Positions 17,660 through 25,359 of a DNA stretch of 64,000 bases are shown one piece after another. The translations under genes were made by a program, and so were the position numbers. The notes under the pieces are model-generated. The model was not told the DNA's origin and searched no databases. It worked only from the letters and a program-made list of their open reading frames with translations. Location of the stretch: positions 186,001-250,000 of the forward strand of contig NZ_JAAONZ010000006.1 of NCBI RefSeq assembly GCF_011602365.1, read 5' to 3'. The DNA comes from Pseudomaricurvus hydrocarbonicus (GTDB lineage Bacteria; Pseudomonadota; Gammaproteobacteria; Pseudomonadales; Cellvibrionaceae). Within the stretch, counting starts at the first letter, position 1. Each line of letters opens with the position of its first letter.

Positions 17660-18220
17660 TCACCAGCGTTCCGGGGTGTGGTTGAGATCTAATGGTCGCT
17701 GGTAAGACACATCACGCTTGTCTCTCAACCCTTTGGTGTAGCCCTGATCTTTGAAGATGGGCGAGTTCAAAATTTTCGCATCCCCCGAGATCAGCAGATC
17801 GACTGTCGAGCGGCGCAAGGCGATTTTCCACTGGCCCTCGCGTTTTTCCAGGCGATCGATGTAGCGACCGCTGATCATCCGTGCACTGGCGCCGTCTTTG
17901 TTGAGCAGTGCCACAATGACGTAGCTTTCACAGTGGGCGATATCACCGTCAATGTCGCAGGTATGAGTGGTGATGTTGTGGGTGTGCAGCTCGGCGCCGG
18001 CGGCATGAATGGCGTTGGCCCACTCGGCGTATTGGGGACCGGGGTTGATGGCGTAACCGTGTTCGTCGACCCCGTCTTCGTGGTAAGCGTGGGTCAGCAT
18101 ATCCACATCAAAGCGATCGTGCGCTCTGGCGTGCCGGGCGATGCAGTCGAGGATGGCGCTGCGGTCTTTGAGGTATTCGACGTCTTTGATCAGTTGTTCG
18201 AGCGTGTGGGTGGGTTCCAT
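17660..18220 (-). CDS. NTF2/SnoaL-like family protein
   Basis: A 186-residue cone-shaped NTF2-fold protein, recognised by the N-terminal helix pattern LIKDVEYLKDRSAILDCIARHARAHDR, DVDMLTHAYHEDGVDEHGY, and the late strands SGRYIDRLEKREGQWKIALRRS. Members include SnoaL-type cyclases, scytalone-dehydratase-like and ketosteroid-isomerase-like enzymes, often encoded with catabolic dioxygenases. It lies between two CMD genes, 4 and 12 bases from its neighbours, so it is translationally close-packed. Possible acid/base residues are the Asp/His pairs in AHDRFDVD and HTHNITTH. Function is not assignable; isomerase or dehydratase is most likely. Confidence 0.8.
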   Translation of the reverse strand: MEPTHTLEQLIKDVEYLKDRSAILDCIARHARAHDRFDVDMLTHAYHEDGVDEHGYAINPGPQYAEWANAIHAAGAELHTHNITTHTCDIDGDIAHCESYVIVALLNKDGASARMISGRYIDRLEKREGQWKIALRRSTVDLLISGDAKILNSPIFKDQGYTKGLRDKRDVSYQRPLDLNHTPERW

Positions 18221-18232
18221 GGTGGGCTTCTC

Positions 18233-18844
18233 TTAGGGGGATGACGGGATGGCTGTCGGCGGTGCGCCAAATTGTGCGGCCAGTTGCAACAACTCTTCTT
18301 CCCGATCGACCCGGACACTGTTTAGTACTCCTCCCAGCAATTGATAGGCGCCAACCGTAAACAGAAAATCCAGGATCTCGCGAGTTGTCAGAAATTCATT
18401 CAGCGCGGCCCACGCGTCGTCACTCAGTGCGTGGTGATCTATCAGTTCGTCCGTTGCGCGCAGGATGGTGCGTTCCTGAGCTGTCCAGTGGTGCGAGTTG
18501 TTAGCCCCTTTGACACATTCAAAATCGTCCGGGTTGAGGCCGTTACGCAAAGAGGTTCGCAGGTGACTGGACCATTGATAGGTGGCATTGATACGCCAGG
18601 ACAAACGCAGAATGGCAATTTGTCGCAGGCGCACAGGCAGGGAGGACTCCCGCAGCAGATAATGATTGAACGGTAAGTACTGCGCGGCCAACTGCGGGTG
18701 CTGAGCGAGGGTGTTTAAAACATGATTGTCCTCAATGTTCAGGTCGGTGGAACCGGCAAACAGATCAAACATGGCCTGCATCTCTGGTGTGATTTGTTCA
18801 CGCCGAAGACGCGCTAACCGTGGTGAGGGATCTTTTTCCGTCAT
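18233..18844 (-). CDS. CMD/AhpD-like family protein B
   Basis: A second carboxymuconolactone-decarboxylase-fold protein, 203 residues from ATG 18844, which has AGGAA in front; an alternative ATG at 18865 overlaps the stop of the upstream SDR as TAATG, which would give 210 residues and translational coupling. The core LPVRLRQIAILRLSWRINATYQWSSH and LRNGLNPDDFECVKG matches the helical CMD core, with no CxxC. It is clearly related to the protein at 17011-17655 yet divergent, so the two may form a hetero-oligomer or act on successive substrates. Operon position: third of five. Confidence 0.8.
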   Translation of the reverse strand: MTEKDPSPRLARLRREQITPEMQAMFDLFAGSTDLNIEDNHVLNTLAQHPQLAAQYLPFNHYLLRESSLPVRLRQIAILRLSWRINATYQWSSHLRTSLRNGLNPDDFECVKGANNSHHWTAQERTILRATDELIDHHALSDDAWAALNEFLTTREILDFLFTVGAYQLLGGVLNSVRVDREEELLQLAAQFGAPPTAIPSSP

Positions 18845-18864
18845 GGCAAATTCCTGGTCGCGCA

Positions 18865-19728
18865 TTAGCGGATGATGTAAGGGTGTTGAATGCGTGGTTC
18901 CACACCATGGGCCGCGCGGCAGGACGCGGGTTGACGACCATTGCTGTCTTGAAAGTCGTATTTGATGGCCATTTCTGCCCCGATGACCGTCTGCCCACTC
19001 AGTTGCATCCGCTCCGGATCGTTGTAGATATGCCAGATCACATGGCCGGTAAATTCGGGAGTTTCAGTATGTTCCAGCAAATAGCGGTATTTGTCGGGAT
19101 CGGAATCAATCACCATTTGCAGGCGCTCGGCCTGCAGGGCGCCCATCCACACAGAGACGGCGGTAACATTAAAGTCTATTAAATCAACGGCCATGTCGGC
19201 GGCAAACTTGTCCATTCCAGCCTTGTGGGCACCGTACACAGGCCCGTAAACATAGTGTACGGAGCCGGAGGCTGAGGTGAACATAATCAGCCCGTTTTTT
19301 TGTTTGACCATTAACGGTGCTGCGTAATAGCTGGCGACGTAGCTGCTGCGCAAACCGACATCGAGCATGTTGACAATGCCCAGGGGTTTTTCCCAGAAAT
19401 GGCCGGGATTCGTCAGGTCATCATGCAGCGCGCAGGCGTTGTTCACCAGAATGTCCAGCCGCCCCTGTTCGGCTTCCACTTGTTGAAACAGGGCCTCGAC
19501 GTCGCTGTCGACGCCGTGATCAACCCGCACCGCAATACCCTTGCCGCCAGCGGCTGTCACAGCGGCGGCGGTCTCATAAATGGTACCGGGTAAGGTGGCA
19601 TCACCGGCTTTTTCTGAGCGACCGGTGACGTAAACGGTACAGCCATGGCTGCCGAGCGCGAGCGCTATGCCTCGTCCGGCACCTCGACTGGCACCAGTTA
19701 CCACCGCAACGGGGGCTGTCTCAGACAT
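18865..19728 (-). CDS. SDR family oxidoreductase (DHRS1-like)
   Basis: A 287-residue short-chain dehydrogenase. Motifs: TGASRGAGRG (11-20), NNAC for the usual NNAG, active-site Ser in FTSASGSVHY and the YGAHK Tyr/Lys pair. The block FWEKPLGIVNMLDVGLRSSY is also present, with few changes, in the SDR at 23135-23968, showing that these two are paralogues of a DHRS1-like branch rather than of the other SDRs here. SD GGAGA precedes the ATG. It is the second gene of the dioxygenase operon and would be expected to oxidise or reduce the hydroxylated product. Cofactor and substrate are unknown. Confidence 0.88.
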   Translation of the reverse strand: MSETAPVAVVTGASRGAGRGIALALGSHGCTVYVTGRSEKAGDATLPGTIYETAAAVTAAGGKGIAVRVDHGVDSDVEALFQQVEAEQGRLDILVNNACALHDDLTNPGHFWEKPLGIVNMLDVGLRSSYVASYYAAPLMVKQKNGLIMFTSASGSVHYVYGPVYGAHKAGMDKFAADMAVDLIDFNVTAVSVWMGALQAERLQMVIDSDPDKYRYLLEHTETPEFTGHVIWHIYNDPERMQLSGQTVIGAEMAIKYDFQDSNGRQPASCRAAHGVEPRIQHPYIIR

Positions 19729-19801
19729 GAGGTTTCTCCAGTTATTATTCTTTGGGATGTGTGATGGTTATGAACTCATCTTCAAAAAGTAGCAGATGCC
19801 A

Positions 19802-20653
19802 TCAGGCAAACGGTTCGTCACCGGCGACTTGGGTGCGATACATCAGGCGGTCACTGTCCATCGGATAGGCAATGGCCCGATGCATGGTGCCCGTGTTGTC
19901 CCAGATCACCAGGTCGCCCACGGTCCATTCATGCCGGTAGACAAACTGGGGTTGCGTGGCCCAGTCGCGCAGTTTGGTCAACAACGTTTGTCCCTCGCGA
20001 AAGCCCATCCCTTCAATGTGGGAGGCGGTGGAGCCAATCACCAGGGACTTGCGTCCGGTGCGGTGCTTCCACACCAGCGGCAGGGTATTGGGCTGGTGTT
20101 TCTGCCAGTCTTGCAGCTGTTCAAACGAGGGTTCCGGGTTGACGTAACGCTGTGACGTTTCAAACATATGCACGACTTTCAGTTGTTCCAGTGCTTTTTG
20201 TTCGGATTCGGGCAGATCATCAAAGGCCGCGTAGGTGTTGCTGAACTCGGTTTGACCGCCGACGGTGGACAAGCGTCGGGAACTCATCACGGAGGCAAAG
20301 ATGGGTATATCCAGCATGGTGCCGTCGATGTGCCAGTAGAAGGCGCCTTTGATGTAGCTGGCGTTGGGGTTTTCCAGCGGGTCCATGGTGATTTTGGTGA
20401 TTTTATAGTCTTGCGAGCTGGTACCCAGGGTTTTGGTGAAGGTGAGCTGTTCTTCGTCGCTCAGATTCAATTCCCGAAAGGCAACCACGCCGCGCTCTTC
20501 GAGCAGAGCCCGGATGTCGGCGGACACATGGCCGCTTAACAGGGTTTCCTGGTCGGCACGCAGTTCACTGGCGATGCGCGGTGTCAGGTCAATCCGGGTC
20601 AGGCCATTTACCGAGGTACTTGCAGAGGTGTTTGTCATTTCAGAGGCATTCAT
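19802..20653 (-). CDS. TauD/TfdA family Fe(II)/2-oxoglutarate dioxygenase (paralogue 2)
   Basis: A 283-residue dioxygenase with H108-x-D110 (FYWHIDGTM), distal H258 (GTMHRAI) and Arg269 (DRLMYRT), so the iron and 2-oxoglutarate sites are complete. SD GGAGAG before ATG 20653. It heads the minus-strand operon with an SDR, two CMD proteins and an NTF2-like protein, which suggests a short hydroxylate-oxidise-rearrange pathway. Its upstream region carries two palindromes (20739-20752 and 20782-20795). It aligns over its length with the protein at 14059-14904; both share ENPN and KG before the metal motif. Substrate not known. Confidence 0.9.
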   Translation of the reverse strand: MNASEMTNTSASTSVNGLTRIDLTPRIASELRADQETLLSGHVSADIRALLEERGVVAFRELNLSDEEQLTFTKTLGTSSQDYKITKITMDPLENPNASYIKGAFYWHIDGTMLDIPIFASVMSSRRLSTVGGQTEFSNTYAAFDDLPESEQKALEQLKVVHMFETSQRYVNPEPSFEQLQDWQKHQPNTLPLVWKHRTGRKSLVIGSTASHIEGMGFREGQTLLTKLRDWATQPQFVYRHEWTVGDLVIWDNTGTMHRAIAYPMDSDRLMYRTQVAGDEPFA

Positions 20654-20738
20654 GAAAAGCTCTCCAGCTTGGATCTGGCGTTAAGCCAGAGGGTGTTGTT
20701 TTCAGAATTAATCGTGTCTGAGCAATCAGTTATCGTGC

Positions 20739-20795
20739 TGAACATGTGTTCAACATTTATAGCAAGATGGGATCAGTTGGTCAACAAGGATGTTG
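20739..20795 (-). promoter_or_regulatory. Two palindromes upstream of the dioxygenase operon
   Basis: TGAACA-TG-TGTTCA (20739-20752) and TCAACA-AGGA-TGTTGA (20782-20795), both with 6-bp perfect arms, lie 86-142 bases before the dioxygenase start. They look like paired operators. The second shares the CAACA-N4-TGTTG layout found at 55315-55328. Confidence 0.5.
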
Positions 20796-20926
20796 AATAG
20801 TGCGTGGGTTGGGGTTTGATGCAAGTGAAGCGACTGAGTATCGCAGGGCACTGATAAGAGGCCGGCGGAGCGATCGATTGGGTTTACCAGGTTGTTCGCC
20901 CCTGATGGCTTGAGGGGGAGAGGGGG

Positions 20927-21388
20927 TTATTCCGCCTGGCGTTCGCGGATGGCGGCTTCCATAACCTGCTGCATGGTCAGACAGAAATCGGCCATATGCT
21001 GTAACCGGTTGATGACCAGATCGCTGTCAGAGAGGTTGGCATTTTTTAACAGCAATGATGCCAGATTGCCTTGCATGGTTGCGTGATCAGCGACGGTTGC
21101 GGCGGTGTCATTGACGGCGCTGTACAGCACCCGCTTGGTTCCTTTCACACGATGTCGTTTCACCAGCTTGGATTGCTCCAGCGTGCGGGCACTGACGCTG
21201 GCGGTACTTTTGCTGATCTCCAGGGCTGCACAAATCTCGTCCAGGCTGATGGGCTGTTCCTGTATCAACAGGCAGGCGTACAGGCGAGCAACCCCGTTGG
21301 TCATTCCCCAGGGCAACAACAGCGCGGCCAGGTCATCCATGAATTGGAGTTGATCAGGCGTGATGGTTAACTTTGACATATTCGACAT
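20927..21388 (-). CDS. GbsR/MarR-like winged-helix regulator
   Basis: A 153-residue protein (150 if ATG 21379 is used). The stretch WGMTNGVARLYACLLIQEQ then DEICAALEISKSTASVSARTLEQSKLVKRHRVKGTKRVLY is the winged helix-turn-helix of the GbsR branch of the MarR superfamily. GbsR proteins repress osmoprotectant genes, but relatives control many transporters and catabolic genes. Neither start has a clear SD. A 22-base palindrome (21378-21399) covers the start codon, which suggests autoregulation and control of the divergent SDR operon beginning at 21493. Dioxygenase operon control is also possible. Confidence 0.83.
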   Translation of the reverse strand: MSNMSKLTITPDQLQFMDDLAALLLPWGMTNGVARLYACLLIQEQPISLDEICAALEISKSTASVSARTLEQSKLVKRHRVKGTKRVLYSAVNDTAATVADHATMQGNLASLLLKNANLSDSDLVINRLQHMADFCLTMQQVMEAAIRERQAE

Positions 21389-21399
21389 AAACCGAATAT
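21378..21399. promoter_or_regulatory. Operator-like palindrome over the GbsR/MarR gene start
   Basis: ATATTCG-N8-CGAATAT, 7-bp perfect arms, overlapping the regulator's start codon and lying in the 104-base gap before the divergent SDR operon. Size and symmetry suit a dimeric winged-helix protein. Confidence 0.55.
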
Positions 21400-21492
21400 A
21401 GTGAATTTAAACACGAAGGTCAATCGGCTATTTCTTGTCCGGCTTGCCCTGAAAATTTCAATAACGATAAAAGTTAACATGAGGAATTCAAA

Positions 21493-22296
21493 ATGATTGG
21501 AGACGATCCGTTCGATCTGGGTGGTCAGGTGGCATTTGTGACCGGCGCGGGTCAGGGGGCGGGACGTGCAATCGCCGTGATGTTGGCGCATCACAACCCG
21601 GGTGGGGTTGCCGTCAACGATTATGTGCTGGAGCGCGCCGAAGCTGTGGCGGCCGAGATCCGCGAACTGGGGGTGCCTGCCTGTGCCGTGCAGGCCGACG
21701 TCGGTGATCTGGCGTCGGTACAGGCGGCGGTGAGCGAGGCCGAACAAGCGTTGGGGCCGATCACTATTCTGGTCAACAATGCCGGCAACGCCGGGCCTAA
21801 TGCCAGCATTCAGCATTCCCCCCTGTTTTGGGAAACCGACCCTGAAGACTGGGACCGCTATTTTCACACCAACCTCAAAGGGGTGATGAATTGCTGCCAT
21901 GCCATTTTGCCCGGTATGGCCAAACAACAACGCGGCCGTGTGGTGACCATTGTGTCGGACTCCGGGCGCGTGGGGGAATCGCGGCTGGCGGTGTATTCGG
22001 CCGCCAAAGCCGGCGCGGCCGGCTTTATGCGCTCGCTGGCCAAAGAGGCCGGACGCTTCAACATCACTTGCAACAGTGTGTCCTTGTCGACGCTGGAACC
22101 GCCGTTGCAAGAACCGCAAAAATCCGAATTTCTCGCCAGTGAACAAGCCAGAGCGCATGTTTCCCGCTATGTCATACGCCGCTTTGGCCAACCCGACGAT
22201 GTCGCCGGCATGACGTTGTTTTTGTGTTCAGACGCAGCGGCCTGGATCACCGGTCAAACCTATCCGGTGAATGGGGGTTACGACTTTGCTGTGTAA
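21493..22296 (+). CDS. SDR family oxidoreductase
   Basis: A 267-residue classical SDR: TGAGQGAGRA (17-26), NNAGNAG, active-site region VSDSGRVGES and YSAAK, ending with ITGQTYPVNGGYDFAV, the usual C-terminal cofactor-loop sequence. The Asp in VNDY after the second strand suggests NAD(H) preference, an inference from the SDR rule. SD GAGGA 6 bases before the ATG. First of three consecutive SDR genes (21493, 22338, 23135) in one probable operon, divergent from the GbsR/MarR gene. Substrates unknown. Confidence 0.88.
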   Translation: MIGDDPFDLGGQVAFVTGAGQGAGRAIAVMLAHHNPGGVAVNDYVLERAEAVAAEIRELGVPACAVQADVGDLASVQAAVSEAEQALGPITILVNNAGNAGPNASIQHSPLFWETDPEDWDRYFHTNLKGVMNCCHAILPGMAKQQRGRVVTIVSDSGRVGESRLAVYSAAKAGAAGFMRSLAKEAGRFNITCNSVSLSTLEPPLQEPQKSEFLASEQARAHVSRYVIRRFGQPDDVAGMTLFLCSDAAAWITGQTYPVNGGYDFAV

Positions 22297-22337
22297 CGTC
22301 GATCAGAATTCAAATTATCCAGTTATGGAGCGTGAAC

Positions 22338-23099
22338 ATGCTGAATCCCAGTAATATGAACGGTAAAGTTGCGCTGGTCACCGGTGCCGCAGCCGGGCTT
22401 GGCAAAGCAACGGCGCTGACGCTGGCCCGTGCCGGCGCCAACCTGTGCATTGTGGACATCAATCCCGAGGCCCTGGAACAAACCGCCAGTGAGATTCGCG
22501 CACTGGGGGTGGAGGTTCTGGTGCAGGCCGTCAATCTGGCCAGTGCCGACAATTGCCGCAGTGCCGTGGCGGCTGCCATCAAACATTTCGGGCGACTTGA
22601 TGCCCTTTGTAACGTGGCGGCGGTGTTTATGCCCACACACAGCACCGAGATGAGCGATGAGGATTGGAACACCACCCTGGCCGTCAATTTGAGCGCGCCG
22701 TTTCATTTGATTCAGGCGGCTATTCCCCAGTTGCTGGAACACCATGGCGCCGTGGTGAACGTTACCTCTTGTGCCGCGCACATGGGCCAGGCCTATTTAG
22801 CGGCCTACTCGTCCACCAAGGCGGCGCTGACTCACCTGACCAAGTCTTTGGCCATGGAGTACATGCATCAACCGATTCGTTTCAATGCGGTTGCTCCCGG
22901 TGGCATGATGACCGCGCTGGCCGCCGGCTTGCGGGAATTGCCGAATCCGGACACCAGTTTGCTGTCCCGTATCTCCCCGCTGCGCGGTCTGGTAGAGATT
23001 GATGATGTGGCACAGATGGTGGCTTTTCTGGCCACGGACGCGGCTCGGGGCTATCACGGCGCGGTCATCAATATCGATAACGGTATTACCGCCGGTTAA
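22338..23099 (+). CDS. SDR family oxidoreductase
   Basis: A 253-residue SDR starting MLNPSNMNGKVALVTGAAAGLG; earlier in-frame codons from 22224 would run through the end of the previous gene and are rejected. CIVDIN after the second strand (Asp) again suggests NAD. The NAG motif is altered to CNVAAV, but the YSSTK pair and the terminal VINIDNGITAG are intact. It begins 41 bases after the preceding SDR. The changed NNAG motif is tolerated in several working SDRs, so it is probably active. Role: one step of the same pathway as its neighbours. Confidence 0.86.
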   Translation: MLNPSNMNGKVALVTGAAAGLGKATALTLARAGANLCIVDINPEALEQTASEIRALGVEVLVQAVNLASADNCRSAVAAAIKHFGRLDALCNVAAVFMPTHSTEMSDEDWNTTLAVNLSAPFHLIQAAIPQLLEHHGAVVNVTSCAAHMGQAYLAAYSSTKAALTHLTKSLAMEYMHQPIRFNAVAPGGMMTALAAGLRELPNPDTSLLSRISPLRGLVEIDDVAQMVAFLATDAARGYHGAVINIDNGITAG

Positions 23100-23134
23100 G
23101 CACGGCATTCGCCATCATCAGAGAGGAATGAACA

Positions 23135-23968
23135 ATGACGCAATCAGTCGCAGTGGTGACAGGGGCCAGTCGCGGCCTCGGCCGTGGCATTGCCCGGGCG
23201 CTGGGCAGGTGTGGTTTTACCGTGTACCTCACGGGTCGCAATGCCAGTGAGTTGGAGGCCGCCGCGGCAGAGGTCAATGCCGCCGGTGGGTGTGGTGTGT
23301 CGGTAGTGTGTGATCATCGCGACGATGCGGCGGTAACCGCGATGTTTGAGCGCGTGCGCCAGGAAGGCGGGCGGTTGGACGTTTTGGTGAACAACGCCAC
23401 CGCCGTTTACCCCGCAGAACTGTCGGCGCCGGGCCCCTTTTGGGAAAAGCCACTGCACCTGGTAGACATGATTGATGTGGGCTTGCGCTCCAGCTATGTG
23501 GCCGCGTACGCCGCCGCACCGTTGATGATTGCAACCGGTGGCGGCCTCATGGTGCATATTTCGTTCTACGGTGCCGTGTCCTATTTTCATGGTCCTGCCT
23601 ACGGTGCAGCCAAAGCGGGCACGGATAAAATGGCGTTTGATATGGCGGAAGACTTGCGCCCTCACAACGTGGCTTCGGTGTCGCTGTGGCCCGGGTTTAT
23701 TTTGTCTGACCTGATCAAGGCTGTTCCACCAGAGCAGTTGCCACCGGAGCTGGTGGCGCGACTGCCAACTTTTGAGACACCGGAGTTCAGTGGTATGGTC
23801 ATCGAGCGCTTGTGGCAAGACCCACAGCGGATGCAGTGGTCGGGCGAAACGTTAATTGGCGCAGAGATGGGCCAACGCTTCGGTCTCAAAGATCTGGATG
23901 GCAAGGCGCCGCTGAGTTATCGCACCTCCATGGGCGCGCCTGAGCAGCGTTTTCTGTGTAGCGATTGA
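23135..23968 (+). CDS. SDR family oxidoreductase (DHRS1-like)
   Basis: A 277-residue SDR with TGASRGLGRG, NNAT in place of NNAG, a serine-containing HISFYGAVSY and YGAAK. The block FWEKPLHLVDMIDVGLRSSY ties it to the SDR at 18865-19728 across the regulator, so the two divergent operons carry sister genes. SD AGAGAGGA upstream. The end (TSMGAPEQRFLCSD) lacks the usual PVNGG-like tail, as in other DHRS1-like proteins. Probably co-transcribed with the two SDRs before it, with 35 bases in between. Confidence 0.87.
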   Translation: MTQSVAVVTGASRGLGRGIARALGRCGFTVYLTGRNASELEAAAAEVNAAGGCGVSVVCDHRDDAAVTAMFERVRQEGGRLDVLVNNATAVYPAELSAPGPFWEKPLHLVDMIDVGLRSSYVAAYAAAPLMIATGGGLMVHISFYGAVSYFHGPAYGAAKAGTDKMAFDMAEDLRPHNVASVSLWPGFILSDLIKAVPPEQLPPELVARLPTFETPEFSGMVIERLWQDPQRMQWSGETLIGAEMGQRFGLKDLDGKAPLSYRTSMGAPEQRFLCSD

Positions 23969-24118
23969 GCCGGTATGGTGCGATTGGGCTAATCCAGACT
24001 TCACCGGAAGACTCTGTTGTCCGTAGAATGGAGCGATGTGTAGCTTGTCCAAAAGGGTGCTTGTCGACCGGCTGTCTGCAACTTTGTTGGTCGCGGCACT
24101 TTCACAAATGCGTCGATG

Positions 24119-24144
24119 TATAAATTTCATTTCTCAAATTTATA
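24119..24144 (+). promoter_or_regulatory. AT-rich inverted repeat before the esterase
   Basis: TATAAATTT-N8-AAATTTATA, 9-bp perfect arms, ending just before the SD AAGGAG of the esterase at 24160. Either an operator or a leader hairpin that influences translation. Confidence 0.5.
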
Positions 24145-24159
24145 ATAAAGGAGAATAAA

Positions 24160-25239
24160 GTGAGGAACTTGAAAAAGCGGCTGTTACAAATAGCCAGTGT
24201 TACAGTTTTGCTGTCGCCAGCGGGATGGTCCCAAGCGGAACCGCAGGCTGAAAACCGCATGCAAAATTCATCCTCCCAGGAGTCCGCGATGCCTTATGTT
24301 CGACCCGATGTTCGCGCCTATCTCGATAATCTGCAAGCGCACCCCCGGCCAACATTGACCCGTGAAATGCTGGCCATGATCCGTAAAATTCCCGCGGAAA
24401 AAATGAAGAGCACCGACGATCTGCCGATGGGTGAGCTGGCCACGGTGAAAGATGTGATCATGCCTGGGCCGGGGGGTGAAATCCGCCTGCGTTTGTTTGA
24501 TGCGCGCGCTGAACGAGACGCCGGTCCGGTGCTGGTGTTTTTTCACGGCGGAGCCTATATCGTTGGCAGTATTGAGACTCACGAGAGCTTGACTGCGGAA
24601 ATGGCTCGCCAGCTGGACCTTCCCGTGATCTCGGTGGAATACCGGTTGGCACCGGAAAATCCCTGGCCGGCAGCCGTGGATGACGGTGAGGCCGCCGCCC
24701 GCTGGATTGCCGAAAACGGCAAGGCCTTTGGGCGGGAGTTTACCGGGCTGATTCTCAGTGGTGACAGTGCCGGCGGCAACCTGACGCTGGTGACTGCGCT
24801 AGCCCTGCGCGACCAACCGGCAACCTTGCCAGTGATCATGCAGTTGCCCATCTATCCCGCCTCGGACCGGACGAAGAAATACCCTTCGGCGCAACAGTTC
24901 AGTCAGGGGTATGGTCTGGACATTTCAGATGACGATGAAGACTTTTATGCCGCTGACCCCAACAGTCTACGTGCCTCCCCCTTACTTGCTGACTTGCACG
25001 GTCTGCCGCCGACCGTACTGGTGACGGCATCACTGGATCCGCTACGGGACCAGGGCCGGGCCTATGCCGCCAAACTGATCGAGGCGGGCGTTCCTACCAG
25101 TTATTACGAGGCCAAGGGCAACATCCACGGCTTTGCCACCTACCGTCAGGCCATTCCCTCGGCCCAGCAGGACACGCTGAACTTTTTGGAGCTGGCCCGG
25201 ATCCTGTTGAAACAACAAGCCGATAGCAGCGCCCATTGA
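24160..25239 (+). CDS. Secreted alpha/beta hydrolase, HSL-type esterase
   Basis: A 359-residue esterase of the hormone-sensitive-lipase family. The start is GTG 24160 with SD AAGGAG and a signal peptide (KKRLLQIASVTVLLSPAGWSQA). The oxyanion motif is HGGA at 129-132 (most relatives have HGGG), the nucleophile is Ser203 in GDSAGG, and the remaining triad residues are the Asp in ASLDPLRDQG and the His in IHGFAT. Likely periplasmic or secreted, hydrolysing short or medium acyl esters. With two other members of the family here (46884, 56454) it could cleave esters made by the BVMOs, although its export argues for an external ester. Confidence 0.87.
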   Translation: MRNLKKRLLQIASVTVLLSPAGWSQAEPQAENRMQNSSSQESAMPYVRPDVRAYLDNLQAHPRPTLTREMLAMIRKIPAEKMKSTDDLPMGELATVKDVIMPGPGGEIRLRLFDARAERDAGPVLVFFHGGAYIVGSIETHESLTAEMARQLDLPVISVEYRLAPENPWPAAVDDGEAAARWIAENGKAFGREFTGLILSGDSAGGNLTLVTALALRDQPATLPVIMQLPIYPASDRTKKYPSAQQFSQGYGLDISDDDEDFYAADPNSLRASPLLADLHGLPPTVLVTASLDPLRDQGRAYAAKLIEAGVPTSYYEAKGNIHGFATYRQAIPSAQQDTLNFLELARILLKQQADSSAH

Positions 25240-25359
25240 TTTAACGAGTCAGACTCAAGCGGCCAGGTTGTCGTCTTTAAAATGGGCTGCCTTGTTCAGT
25301 GGTGAGGGCTGTATTAATATACAGCTCTTGTCCGCTGCCATGAATCACCTGAACCCACT

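Noticed and set aside
22224-22337. Longer N-terminus for the second SDR of the 21-24 kb operon
   Set aside because: It would overlap the preceding gene's coding end and adds residues without homology; ATG 22338 starts right before the Rossmann motif.
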